Below are positions 1-7,730 of a stretch of 64,000 nt of DNA, in pieces (position 1 is the first letter of the stretch; every line of letters begins with the position of its first letter). The position numbers were made by a program, and so were the translations under genes. The stretch is taken from positions 1 to 64,000 of the forward strand of contig CANQBR010000004.1 in the NCBI GenBank assembly GCA_947589605.1, given 5' to 3'. The notes under the pieces were generated by a model. The model had not been told where the DNA came from, did no database searches, and was given only the letters and a program-made list of their open reading frames with translations. Source of the stretch: an uncultured Phascolarctobacterium sp. GTDB taxonomy: Bacteria; Bacillota; Negativicutes; Acidaminococcales; Acidaminococcaceae.

Positions 1-279
1 ATCGAAGAAGGAGTGCTGCCCGTCTTTTTGGCGTCACGCAGGAGGGAGGTAGAAGATATCATGGTAGTTTTATACGATGAAGCAAAAGTAAGAGAGATCC
101 ACGAGTACAATGTCAGAAAAGATGCCTTGGAGGAGGGTACCGAAAAAGGCATCTCCGCCATGGTCGCTACATTGAAGCAATTGGCCATAGAAAAGGCCGT
201 TGCCAAAGATAAATTGGTACTGAACTTTCACTTATCTCCTCAAGTTGCCGAGGCCAAGGTGGAGCAGTATTGGAACTGA
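1..279 (+). CDS. Rpn-family nuclease/transposase-like protein, C-terminal part (5' end outside window)
   Basis: The reading frame is open from base 1, so the gene starts before the window. The visible 92 residues (IEEGVLPVFLASRRREVEDI, then an acidic/basic helix with EEGTEKG) resemble the C-terminal tail of Rpn (YhgA-like, PD-(D/E)XK) recombination-promoting nucleases. In that family the tail typically reads 'G.L..FL...R.EV...L..YDEE' followed by a charged EGxEKG repeat. The catalytic domain is not visible, so the assignment rests on the tail alone. An internal ATG at 61 would give a 72-residue protein, but the match upstream of it argues for a truncated view rather than a small gene. A hairpin terminator follows. 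Confidence 0.6.
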   Translation: MEEGVLPVFLASRRREVEDIMVVLYDEAKVREIHEYNVRKDALEEGTEKGISAMVATLKQLAIEKAVAKDKLVLNFHLSPQVAEAKVEQYWN

Positions 280-306
280 CGAAAAAAAGAATAAAGAAGA
301 GAAAAC

Positions 307-338
307 GGGGGACGCTCAAAAGGCGCCCCCTCTTTTGT
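307..338 (+). terminator. intrinsic terminator after the Rpn-like gene
   Basis: GGGGG (307-311) pairs with CCCCC (326-330) and CGC (313-315) with GCG (323-325), around a single bulged A and a 7-base loop. TCTTTTGT follows. Confidence 0.7.
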
Positions 339-541
339 CGTGAGCGAAAAGAAAAAGCGGGAGAGTTTTACAGAAGAAAAGAAAAAGTTTGTTCGCGTCG
401 CAAAAATTCGCACGAACTCGCTGGGCAGAGTTTTGGCCATGGCGGCGGCTTTTTTTGCGGCGATCTTCTCCCAAGTCGATGCCGGTGAAATTTTCAAAAC
501 TTGCGCAGACGGAGGGCGAAGGCCGCAAGGCAAGCCCTTTT

Positions 542-570
542 TTGGCGGGAAAAGATTTTTATGTTATAAT
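542..570 (+). promoter_or_regulatory. sigma-70-type promoter for ktrB-trkA
   Basis: TTGGCG (542-547), 17-base spacer, TATAAT (565-570). The expected start lies about 44 bases before the ktrB ATG. Confidence 0.7.
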
Positions 571-620
571 GAGAACATGACAGCCTTGGAATTTTCGCAA
601 GAGAGAAGAGGACTTCTTTC

Positions 621-1970
621 ATGAACAAGATGCTCAGGCTCATCCTCAATTTGAACCGCAGCATGGCGGTGTGCCTTTCCTTCACGGCCCTCATCGCCGT
701 GGGCACTCTGCTCTTGCTGCTGCCTGTGTCCAACACTGCCGGCGAGTGGATGAATTTTACGGACGCCCTTTTCACCGCCACCAGCGCCGGCTGCGTCACC
801 GGCTTGGCCGTGGTGGACACCGGCCGTTACTTCAGTCTCTTCGGGCAAATAGTGATCTTGCTTTTGATCCAGATCGGCGGCGTGGGCATCATGACTCTCA
901 CCACCGTTTTGAGCATCGGCATGGGGAAAAGAGTGGCCATCCGCGAGCGGCTGCTGCTGCAAGAATCGCTGAACCAAGACGAGCCGGGCAGCGTGGTGCG
1001 GACCGCCCGCAACATCATCGTCTATACTTTGGGCGTGGAATTTTTCTTCGGTGCCTTGCTCTCTTATTATTTTTACGAAGAAGCGGGGCTGGGTGCGAAG
1101 GCGTTTTATTGGGGCTTTTGGCACGCGGTGAGCGCTTTTTGCAACGCCGGCTTCGATATTTTGGGTTCTTGGACCAGTCTCACCAATTATCGGGACAACG
1201 CAGTGGTGAACCTCATCTTCATTTTGCTCATCACTTTGGGCGGCCTGGGCGTCATCGTCATCAGCGACGTGGCCCGCAAACGCTCTTGGCGCCGCCTCAC
1301 TCTTCACACTAAGATCGCTCTCACCGCTTCGGCCTGTCTCACCTTCGGCGGGGCTCTGCTGCTGTGGGCGCTGGAATACGATAACCCCGCCACCTTGGGA
1401 GAACTAGCGGCGCCGCAGCAATTTTTGGCGTCTCTCTTTCAATCGGTGAGCCTGCGCACCGCCGGCTTCAACACTTTGGACCTTTCTCAAATGCGCTTCG
1501 GCAGTCTTTTCGCCATGGAAGCGCTGATGTTCATAGGGGCCTCTCCCACATCCACCGGCGGCGGCCTCAAGACCACCACCTTCGTGGTGTTGCTGGCCAG
1601 CACTTTGGCCTTGGTCCGAAACAAAAAAGATGCGGTGCTTTTCAGGCGGCGGCTGAGCCAGCAGAGCATCGGCAAAGCGGCCAGCGTTTTCGTGCTGGCG
1701 GCTCTTTATTTGGCCGTGGCTTTTTTTGCTTTGCTCTTGGCGGACGGCAACAGCCATCCCTTCGCTTTGGCTCTTTTTGAAATATTCTCCGCTTTCGGCA
1801 CCGTGGGCATGGGCGTGGGCATCACTCCCGAATGGAACACGGCGGCGAAATTAGTGCTGATCCTCACCATGTTCGTGGGCAGGGTGGGCATCTTGACCTT
1901 CATAATGTCCTTCTTTGATAAAAATACGGAGAAGATCCGCTATCCCGAAGAAGATGTGTTCATAGGCTAG
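621..1970 (+). CDS. ktrB: TrkH/KtrB family potassium uptake membrane subunit
   Basis: Ion-conducting membrane subunit of a Ktr/Trk potassium uptake system. The 449 residues match KtrB length and are almost wholly hydrophobic. The four pore-loop segments with filter glycines are visible: TSAGCVTGLAV, FCNAGFDIL, TAGFNTLDL and FGTVGMGVG. The loop SPTSTGGGLKTTT is also characteristic of this family. The ATG at 621 follows a purine-rich AGAGAAGAGG. The cytoplasmic RCK partner begins 12 bases downstream, so the two should be co-translated. KtrB (Na-dependent Ktr) and TrkH cannot be separated by eye; length and partner size favour Ktr. Confidence 0.92.
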   Translation: MNKMLRLILNLNRSMAVCLSFTALIAVGTLLLLLPVSNTAGEWMNFTDALFTATSAGCVTGLAVVDTGRYFSLFGQIVILLLIQIGGVGIMTLTTVLSIGMGKRVAIRERLLLQESLNQDEPGSVVRTARNIIVYTLGVEFFFGALLSYYFYEEAGLGAKAFYWGFWHAVSAFCNAGFDILGSWTSLTNYRDNAVVNLIFILLITLGGLGVIVISDVARKRSWRRLTLHTKIALTASACLTFGGALLLWALEYDNPATLGELAAPQQFLASLFQSVSLRTAGFNTLDLSQMRFGSLFAMEALMFIGASPTSTGGGLKTTTFVVLLASTLALVRNKKDAVLFRRRLSQQSIGKAASVFVLAALYLAVAFFALLLADGNSHPFALALFEIFSAFGTVGMGVGITPEWNTAAKLVLILTMFVGRVGILTFIMSFFDKNTEKIRYPEEDVFIG

Positions 1971-1982
1971 GAGGCTGTGTTT

Positions 1983-2642
1983 ATGAGAAAGAACAGAAAG
2001 CAGGTGCTGGTGGCGGGGCTGGGACGCTTCGGCTCCAGCGTGGCCCTCACTTTGGAAAATTTGGGCTGCGAAGTGCTGGCCATCGACGATAACGAGGCGC
2101 TGGTGCAAAATATCAGCAGCAGCCTCAGCTATGTGGTGTGCGGCAACGCCGCCGACGAGCAGACCCTGCGCAATTTGAATGCGGCGGAGGCGGATGTGGC
2201 GGTGGTGGCCATCGGCAATTTAGAGAGCAACATGATGTGCACCCTCTTGCTGAAAGAAATGGGTGTGCCCAAAGTAGTGGTGAAGGCGGTGAGCGAACTG
2301 CACGGCAAAATGGCCGAGAAGATCGGCGCCGATAAGGTGATCCACTCGGAGACAGACATGGGACGGCGGCTGGCCCACAACCTCATCGCCAGCAACGTGG
2401 TGGATTATTTGGAACTGAGCCGTCACATCAGCGTGGTGACTTTGGAACTGCCGGAAGAATTCGTGGGGCAGAACCTCATCCAAGCCGATATCCGCAATCG
2501 TTTCAACGTGAGCGTGGTGGCCATCCAGCGAGGCGACAGCACCATCGCCAATCCTCAGGCGAGGACCGTTTTCGAAGCGGGAGATCAGCTGATAGTGCTG
2601 GGCACCAAAGAAGCTATCAGCGAACTGTGGGAGCGCCTGTGA
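1983..2642 (+). CDS. ktrA: TrkA/KtrA family RCK-domain regulatory subunit
   Basis: Cytoplasmic nucleotide-binding ring subunit that gates the adjacent potassium channel protein. RCK_N occupies about residues 7-130, with a Rossmann motif (VLVAGLGRFGSS) and an acidic strand end (AIDDNEA). RCK_C (TrkA_C) fills the remainder. At 219 residues it is a single-RCK (Ktr-type) protein. I chose ATG 1983 because AGGAGG at 1969-1974 lies 8 bases from it, but only 2 bases from the upstream GTG at 1977. Its stop overlaps the next start (TGATG). Confidence 0.9.
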   Translation: MRKNRKQVLVAGLGRFGSSVALTLENLGCEVLAIDDNEALVQNISSSLSYVVCGNAADEQTLRNLNAAEADVAVVAIGNLESNMMCTLLLKEMGVPKVVVKAVSELHGKMAEKIGADKVIHSETDMGRRLAHNLIASNVVDYLELSRHISVVTLELPEEFVGQNLIQADIRNRFNVSVVAIQRGDSTIANPQARTVFEAGDQLIVLGTKEAISELWERL

Positions 2643-3445
2643 TGGAAAGAGAAGAGATCGGCAGCAGCCGCAATCCTTTGGTGAAAGAAGCGGCGGCGCT
2701 GAAATTGAAAAAAGAACGGCAGCGGCAGGGCCTCTATCTGGCCGAGGGCGTGCGGCAGACAGAGGAAGCGGTGGCGGCTGCGGCGGCCGAAAGGATCTTT
2801 TATGTGCCGGCAGCTTATGCAGAGCAGCCGCGGCTGGCGGCTCTTTTGGAAAAAGCGGCGGCTCAAAGGATCGAACTGATCCCTGTCAGCGAAGCAGTGC
2901 TGAAAAAGATCGCCGACGAAAAAACTCCTCAGCCGGTGATCGCTCTCTGTGCCATCAAAGAACCTTCCTTAGAAAAAATTTTTGCTCAAGGGAAGCCGGT
3001 GGCAGTGTTGGATGCGGTGGCCGACCCGGGCAACGTGGGCAGCATCTTGCGCACGGCAGCTGCGGCGGGAGCGGGGGGAGCCGTCCTCTTAGACGGTTGT
3101 GCCGATCTTTATGCACCGAAAACAGTGCGTTCGGCCATGGGGGCCCTCTATCATCTGCCCTGTGTCACCGGTGTGAAGGAAGAAGAATTGACCTCAGCCG
3201 CAGAAGAGGCTGGCTACGAATTGGCGGCCTGCGTGCCCCAAGGGGGCAGAAATTTGTATAAGTCGGACCTGCGGGGCCGTTTGACTTTCATTTTTGGCAA
3301 CGAAGCGAACGGAGTGAGGCCTTCTCTTGCGGCACGAGCAGAGGAGCGCCTTTGCATCCCCATGCCCGGCCGCAGCGAATCATTGAACGTGGCCGCAGCG
3401 GCGGCGGTGGTGCTTTTCGAAGCGGTGCGGCAGCGGGAAAGGTAG
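2642..3445 (+). CDS. TrmH/SpoU family RNA 2'-O-methyltransferase
   Basis: SAM-dependent ribose methyltransferase of the SPOUT class acting on rRNA or tRNA. The N-terminal ~100 residues form a SpoU substrate-binding domain (SSRNPLVKEAAAL). The knotted catalytic domain follows with the three signature motifs: ADPGNVGSILRTA (motif 1), IFGNEANGV (motif 2) and MPGRSESLNVAAAAAV (motif 3). At 267 residues it fits the RlmB/TsnR group, but target base and RNA cannot be read from sequence. ATG 2642 overlaps the ktrA stop; an in-frame GTG at 2627 lies inside ktrA and is less likely. Confidence 0.9.
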   Translation: MEREEIGSSRNPLVKEAAALKLKKERQRQGLYLAEGVRQTEEAVAAAAAERIFYVPAAYAEQPRLAALLEKAAAQRIELIPVSEAVLKKIADEKTPQPVIALCAIKEPSLEKIFAQGKPVAVLDAVADPGNVGSILRTAAAAGAGGAVLLDGCADLYAPKTVRSAMGALYHLPCVTGVKEEELTSAAEEAGYELAACVPQGGRNLYKSDLRGRLTFIFGNEANGVRPSLAARAEERLCIPMPGRSESLNVAAAAAVVLFEAVRQRER

Positions 3446-3451
3446 GCAACT

Positions 3452-4297
3452 ATGGACGAGGGCTATGCCGATCTTCACATGCACAGCAGTTTTTCCGACG
3501 GAGCAGAAACACCGGCCGCTTTGGTAAAAACTTGCGGAAAATTGGGCCTTAGGGCCATGGCCATCACCGATCACGACAGCGTGGCCGGCTTGGACGAAGC
3601 CTTCGCAGCTGCAGCCAGCTATCCCCGTTTGCTTTTGCTGCCGGGCTTAGAGCTGGACACGAAATGGCGGGGCCGTTCGGTCCACGTCCTCGGCTATCAC
3701 ATCGACAGAAAAAACAAATATTTGCTGGAAGTTTTGGCCGAACAGCGAAGAGGCCGAGAGAAACGACTGGGGCTGATGCTGGCGAAACTGGCAGACTTGG
3801 GCCTGCCCCTCACCGCTCGGGAGTGTTATCCTTCTGCCGCCTTCGGCGAGCACAAGGCCGTGGGCCGGCCCCATTTGGCTCGGGCCATGGTGGCTAAAGG
3901 CTACGTTTCTTCCGTAGAAGAAGCCTTCGATCGTTATTTGGCCGCAGGCAAGCCCGCTTATGCGGAGATCGAGAAGCTGACGCCGAAGGAAGGGGTGGCT
4001 CTCGTCCATGCGGCGGGAGGAGCGGCAGTTTTGGCTCATCCGGGAGAGCTGCCGACGCTGCAGCTGGCGGAAGAATTGCTGACGGGCGAGACGGCGGCGG
4101 GCTTTGACGGCATCGAAGTCTATCACCCCAACAACGTCGGCTGCATGGCCAAGTGGCAGCAGGCCGCAAAAAATTTTCATCTCTTGGTGAGCGGCGGCAG
4201 CGATTATCACGGCATCAAAGGAAAAACACCAGAGCATTTGGGAGAATGGCTGGTGCCCATCTCTTTCGTGAGAGAGTTGCTGGAGTGGCATAAATAA
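3452..4297 (+). CDS. PHP-domain phosphoesterase (RNase AM/YciV-TrpH type)
   Basis: Metal-dependent phosphoesterase of the polymerase and histidinol phosphatase fold. The motifs are DLHMHSSFSDG near residue 8 and AITDHDS near residue 38, with later histidines in VLGYHID, AHPGE and SGGSDYHG. At 281 residues it matches stand-alone YciV/TrpH-like proteins, known as 5'-3' exonucleases or 3',5'-nucleotide bisphosphatases. It starts 6 bases after the methyltransferase stop behind GGAAAGG and probably closes the potassium/methyltransferase operon, since a strong terminator follows. Confidence 0.88.
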   Translation: MDEGYADLHMHSSFSDGAETPAALVKTCGKLGLRAMAITDHDSVAGLDEAFAAAASYPRLLLLPGLELDTKWRGRSVHVLGYHIDRKNKYLLEVLAEQRRGREKRLGLMLAKLADLGLPLTARECYPSAAFGEHKAVGRPHLARAMVAKGYVSSVEEAFDRYLAAGKPAYAEIEKLTPKEGVALVHAAGGAAVLAHPGELPTLQLAEELLTGETAAGFDGIEVYHPNNVGCMAKWQQAAKNFHLLVSGGSDYHGIKGKTPEHLGEWLVPISFVRELLEWHK

Positions 4298-4332
4298 AAA
4301 AAGGAGCTTTTCGACGTATATATTTAACGAGA

Positions 4333-4360
4333 GGCCGCAAGAGCGGCCTTTTTTCTTTTG
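4333..4360 (+). terminator. intrinsic terminator after the PHP gene
   Basis: GGCCGC (4333-4338), AAGA loop, GCGGCC (4343-4348), then TTTTTTCTTTT. Confidence 0.85.
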
Positions 4361-4662
4361 ACTTTGGCGCTCCTCTCTTTTTCTTTCGGCTCAAAGCTTT
4401 TTTGCCCCGGGGCCGCAGGCGCGGGTCTTTCTTTTTATTAAAGAAGAAAAAATAATTTAGCATTAAAGCGGAGCACGTGAGCGCAGAGAAGCGTTGCTTC
4501 GGTTTTTGCTTTATTCGAAAGATCTTCGCGATTTTTTAAAAGATCAAGACTGCGCCGAAGTACTTCGGAAGCTTGACAGAGCAAAGAAAATTTCAAAAAA
4601 ATTTGCGGCGGGCACAGTCGCCGAAGTATTTTGGCACAGGAGGAAGGGAGAGGTACAGGGGC

Positions 4663-4691
4663 TTGTCAAAGAAAAAAGTTGCCGTTATAAT
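4663..4691 (+). promoter_or_regulatory. promoter of the secretin-ATPase operon
   Basis: TTGTCA (4663-4668), 17-base spacer, TATAAT (4686-4691). It lies 38 bases upstream of the secretin ATG. Confidence 0.8.
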
Positions 4692-4729
4692 AAAATCATA
4701 ATTTTTTAAAAGAAAGAAGGTGACGGCAA

Positions 4730-5911
4730 ATGCAGGCGATCTTCGTCAAGGGTCAAAGGCCTCTGACCTGCGGCCTCCGCCTTTTGACCTGCGCCGCTGT
4801 CTTTACGTTTGTTTTCTCATCATTCGAAGTCCTCGCCGCCGCAAACGGTGCTCTTCCTCCTCGACCCCTGCGGGCGGCGGCTCCCATAGAGCCGTCTCAC
4901 GTCGATCCCTTTGCTCCTCCGCCTCAATTGGCGGCGCCTCACACTTTGGAGCAAGGGCCTTCGCCTTTCGAAGAACAGATTAGCCTCACGCTGCCCCTCA
5001 GTTTTTTGCCTGCCGCCGACGCTCTCGAGGTGCTGAAAGAGCAGGTGAAGGGCCGCCTCAGCGCCGATCCTTTCGGCAACGCTCTTCTTTTTCGCGGCAG
5101 CGAGGAGGAAGGAGAGAGGCTGCGGCGATTGTTGAAAGCCATGGATAAAGCGGGCCGGCAGATCACTTTGGAAGCGAAATTGCTGGCGGTAAGTTTGGAC
5201 GACACAGCCTCCGTCGGCGTCAATTGGGCCTGGGACAACATCCCCCGCCGGGGCGAGAGAAATTCTAACGATGCCAACGACAGCGACAGCAGTTTGAATT
5301 ACGACGGCAATTTCAAATTTTACCGAGGCTATGCTTTTCGCTTTCAGGCCACGCTCAACGCTTTGATCGCCAAAGGCAAGGCCAAGATTTTGGCTACGCC
5401 CCGCCTCGTCGCTTTGCCGGGCCGGCAGGCCTCCATCTTCATCGGCGATCACATCCCGGTGCAGACGGAGAAACACGACAGCAGCGGCACCTACACTTCC
5501 ACCGATTATATCGACGCCGGCATCAAGCTGCAGTACACTCCCATCGTCAGCAGCGACGGCAGTTTGGTGACCGCCGCCGTCCACACAGAAGTGAGCACCC
5601 CCACTTTGGTGAGCGAGATCAAAAATTACAAGGTGACCAGCCGCACCGCCGACACTTGGGTGAGGCTGAAGAACGGTGAGACCCTCATCATCGGCGGCCT
5701 CATCGGCGAAGAAGAACAGAAAAACTGGCAGAAGGTGCCTTTTTTGGGATACCTGCCCCTTTTAGGCGCCCTCTTTCGCAGCAAACATCGAGAGAAGACC
5801 CGCACCGAAGTCATTCTCTTGCTGACTCCTCACGTGACCGAGGCAGGGGCGTCCCCGGACATTTACAAAAAAGAAGAGGAGCTTTCGGCTCTGGTGGACA
5901 AAGATGACTGA
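4730..5911 (+). CDS. secretin (GspD/PilQ family), compact form
   Basis: Outer-membrane secretin of a type II secretion or type IV pilus-like machine. A signal peptide spans about residues 15-38 (hydrophobic, ending LAAANG). A Pro/Ala-rich linker runs to about 80, then one short N-domain. The C-terminal secretin domain carries ATPRLVALPGRQASI, GIKLQYTPIV, a NGETLIIGGLI motif and KVPFLGYLPLLGALF. At 393 residues it is much shorter than typical GspD/PilQ (600-750) and has few periplasmic N domains. ATG 4730 follows AAGAAGG by 9 bases. The C-terminus overlaps the ATPase start by 8 bases. Its presence implies a diderm envelope. Confidence 0.88.
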   Translation: MQAIFVKGQRPLTCGLRLLTCAAVFTFVFSSFEVLAAANGALPPRPLRAAAPIEPSHVDPFAPPPQLAAPHTLEQGPSPFEEQISLTLPLSFLPAADALEVLKEQVKGRLSADPFGNALLFRGSEEEGERLRRLLKAMDKAGRQITLEAKLLAVSLDDTASVGVNWAWDNIPRRGERNSNDANDSDSSLNYDGNFKFYRGYAFRFQATLNALIAKGKAKILATPRLVALPGRQASIFIGDHIPVQTEKHDSSGTYTSTDYIDAGIKLQYTPIVSSDGSLVTAAVHTEVSTPTLVSEIKNYKVTSRTADTWVRLKNGETLIIGGLIGEEEQKNWQKVPFLGYLPLLGALFRSKHREKTRTEVILLLTPHVTEAGASPDIYKKEEELSALVDKDD

Positions 5912-7073
5912 CGGCTATGCGGCCCGGCTCTTAAACGAGATCGTGGCCGCCGCTCTAGAGAGAGAAGCCAGCGACATCCATTTGGAAAACGGTCCGGGAG
6001 GAGGCAGGGTACGGCTGCGCATCGACGGTCATCTGCAGATATGGGCGAGAAAAGAGCCGTTGAATCTGGCGGTGCTCCTCACCCGTTTAAAATTGCTGGC
6101 GGGGATGGATATAGGAGAACAGCGGCTGCCTCAAGACGGCCGGCTCAGCTATCAACTGGGGAGCAGACAGTTGGAATTGCGGCTGGCCACACTGCCCACG
6201 GTGGAGGGAGAGAAACTGGCCATCCGCATCTTGGAGAGCAGGCGGGGGCTGCTGCCCTTGGAGCAGTTGGGCTTCGGCGAAGAAAATCTGCGGCTCTACC
6301 GCAGTCTCTATCGCGCGCCTAACGGGTTGGTGCTCCTCAGCGGCCCCACCGGCAGCGGCAAGACCACGACTCTATACGCTACGCTGCAAGAATTGAACGA
6401 GGTAGGCAAAAACATCATCACTTTGGAAGACCCCGTCGAATATCGTTTGCCGGGGATCAATCAGGTGGCGATCAATCCCCGGGCCGGGCTCACTTTCGCC
6501 GCAGGTCTGCGGGCGCTGGTCCGGCAGGACCCGGACATCATCATGGTGGGCGAGATCAGAGACGGAGAGACGGCGGCCATGGCCTTGGGGGCGGCCCTCA
6601 CCGGCCGGTTGGTCCTCAGCACCATCCACACCAACAGCGCCGCCGCCTCCGTGAGCCGCCTTTTGGAAATGGGAGCAGAGCCTTTTTTGGTGGCCGCCAC
6701 TTTGCGGGGGGCAATAGCTCAGCGTTTGGTGCGCAAGCTTTGTCCTCGCTGTAAAAAATTCGCTCCCGCCGACGAAGCGGAGGCCGCTTACTGCGGCTGT
6801 CCCGTCGGCACGCCTCTGCCTCGAGCCGTCGGTTGCGCCGCCTGCGGCGGCAGCGGCTACAAAGGCCGCCTCGCTCTGCAGGAAGTTTTGCCGGTGAGAG
6901 GAGAGCTGAGCCGTCTCATCCTGCGTAAAAACAGCAGCGACTTAGAGAAAGAGGCGGCACTCTGCGGGGGGAGCCTCTACGCCGACGGCCTGAACAAAGT
7001 GAGGGCGGGGCTGACCACGGCGGAAGAAGTGCTGAGCACCGTGGAGCGGCCACCGGTCCTCGCAAAATTTTGA
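5904..7073 (+). CDS. GspE/PilB-type secretion or pilus assembly ATPase
   Basis: Hexameric cytoplasmic ATPase that powers pseudopilus or pilus assembly. The 389 residues begin directly with the N2 domain (SDIHLENG). They contain Walker A GPTGSGKTTT, an Asp box (TLEDPVEY), Walker B (DPDIIMVGEIRD) and a His box (LSTIHTNSA). A tetracysteine zinc motif follows (CPRC, then CGC and CAAC), which separates GspE/PilB from PilT. The N-terminal N1 domain of classic GspE is missing, so this is a short version. It overlaps the secretin gene. No platform protein (GspF/PilC) or pseudopilin lies downstream in the window. Confidence 0.9.
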   Translation: MTDGYAARLLNEIVAAALEREASDIHLENGPGGGRVRLRIDGHLQIWARKEPLNLAVLLTRLKLLAGMDIGEQRLPQDGRLSYQLGSRQLELRLATLPTVEGEKLAIRILESRRGLLPLEQLGFGEENLRLYRSLYRAPNGLVLLSGPTGSGKTTTLYATLQELNEVGKNIITLEDPVEYRLPGINQVAINPRAGLTFAAGLRALVRQDPDIIMVGEIRDGETAAMALGAALTGRLVLSTIHTNSAAASVSRLLEMGAEPFLVAATLRGAIAQRLVRKLCPRCKKFAPADEAEAAYCGCPVGTPLPRAVGCAACGGSGYKGRLALQEVLPVRGELSRLILRKNSSDLEKEAALCGGSLYADGLNKVRAGLTTAEEVLSTVERPPVLAKF

Positions 7074-7075
7074 GC

Positions 7076-7173
7076 CGATGTTCAACAAGGCAAGCTAAAA
7101 TAAAAAAGCACGCCCAAAAATTCTTTGGTTCGATGCTCGACAACGTAAGCTGAAAAAGCACGCTCTAAAATTC
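7076..7173 (+). repeat. imperfect ~50-bp tandem repeat, two copies
   Basis: Copy 1 starts CGATGTTCAACAAGG at 7076, copy 2 CGATGCTCGACAACG at 7131 (period 55). Both continue through AAGCT and AAAAAGCACGC to AAAATTC. The copies differ by substitutions and small gaps. Confidence 0.65.
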
Positions 7174-7371
7174 ATTGCAAAAAGATCGCAGTGAATATAA
7201 ATGCCAAAAGGACCGCAGTGTACGAAAAAGATCGCAAGAGAGAAAACACAAACTCTTTCGTAAAAACTTGCGACGAGTTCGGCGCCGCAGTCTGAAAAGA
7301 TCAAAAATATTTTGACCGGTTCCTCGCAAGAAATTTAGCCGCATTCTCAGCCGTCCGTTCTCGTTAAAAGC

Positions 7372-7399
7372 TTGCAAATATAAAGGACTGTGTTATAAT
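7372..7399 (+). promoter_or_regulatory. promoter of the riboflavin operon
   Basis: TTGCAA (7372-7377), 16-base spacer, TATAAT (7394-7399). The start site would fall just before the FMN aptamer. Confidence 0.75.
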
Positions 7400-7411
7400 G
7401 AAGCCAAAGCT

Positions 7412-7577
7412 ACCTTTGGGGCGTGGAGAATTTCCACACCGGCGGTGACAGTCCGCAAGCCCGGGGCAGCACTCTCGCTGTCTATCTTTCACGAAAGAAG
7501 ACGAGCCGATGAGAGGGCGGCAGGGCAAGACTCGGTGCAACTCCGAGACCGACAGTACAGTCTGGATGGGAAAAGGT
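7412..7577 (+). promoter_or_regulatory. FMN riboswitch (RFN element) aptamer
   Basis: Conserved RFN blocks are present in order: GGGGCGTGGAGAATTTCCAC, ACCGGCGGTGACAGTCCGC, AGCCCG, then GACTCGGTGCAACTCCGAGA, CCGACAGTACAGTCTGGATG and GGAAAAGG. The outer stem P1 is ACCTTT (7412-7417) with AAAGGT (7572-7577). It controls the rib genes directly downstream. In Firmicutes, FMN binding normally promotes termination, and a terminator follows here. Confidence 0.97.
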
Positions 7578-7624
7578 GCTTAGGGTCGAGGGTCTCACTC
7601 GAGGGATCTTCGCCCGAAGCTTTT

Positions 7625-7695
7625 ACCTCTTGAAGCCCTTGCGCAAAGGCAGCAGCCAAACGGCGCCCGGGGCGGGCAGGAGGTTTTTTCTTTTT
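7625..7695 (+). terminator. expression-platform terminator of the FMN riboswitch
   Basis: ACCTC (7625-7629) pairs with GAGGT (7680-7684), and GCCC (7635-7638) with GGGC (7674-7677). TTTTTTCTTTTT follows at once. It lies between aptamer and ribD, as expected for transcriptional attenuation. The base-paired arms are short, so the exact fold is a reading by eye. Confidence 0.6.
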
Positions 7696-7730
7696 GCCGA
7701 CGCCTGCTTTCGGGCAGAGGATGTGAAAAG

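Larger units (their letters stand above)
280..620. other. intergenic region between the Rpn-like gene and ktrB
   Basis: The region holds the terminator at 307-338, a weaker GGGC...GCCC hairpin with a T-run at 514-543, and the ktrB promoter at 542-570. Several short open frames cross it on both strands. They lack ribosome sites and recognisable sequence, so no gene is called. Confidence 0.5.
4298..4729. other. intergenic region between the PHP gene and the secretin gene
   Basis: Contains the terminator at 4333-4360 and the secretin promoter at 4663-4691. A 71-codon frame at 4494-4709 has no ribosome site and no recognisable sequence. Nothing else was identified. Confidence 0.5.
7074..7411. 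other. intergenic region with degenerate direct repeats, upstream of the rib operon
   Basis: The region holds the imperfect tandem repeats at 7076-7173, three short AAAAAGATCGCAGTG-like repeats (7179-7193, 7206-7220, 7225-7238) and the rib promoter. No coding region is supported. Confidence 0.5.

Noticed and set aside
4494-4709. 71-codon frame before the secretin gene
   Set aside because: No ribosome site, atypical Lys/Phe content, and it covers the secretin promoter.
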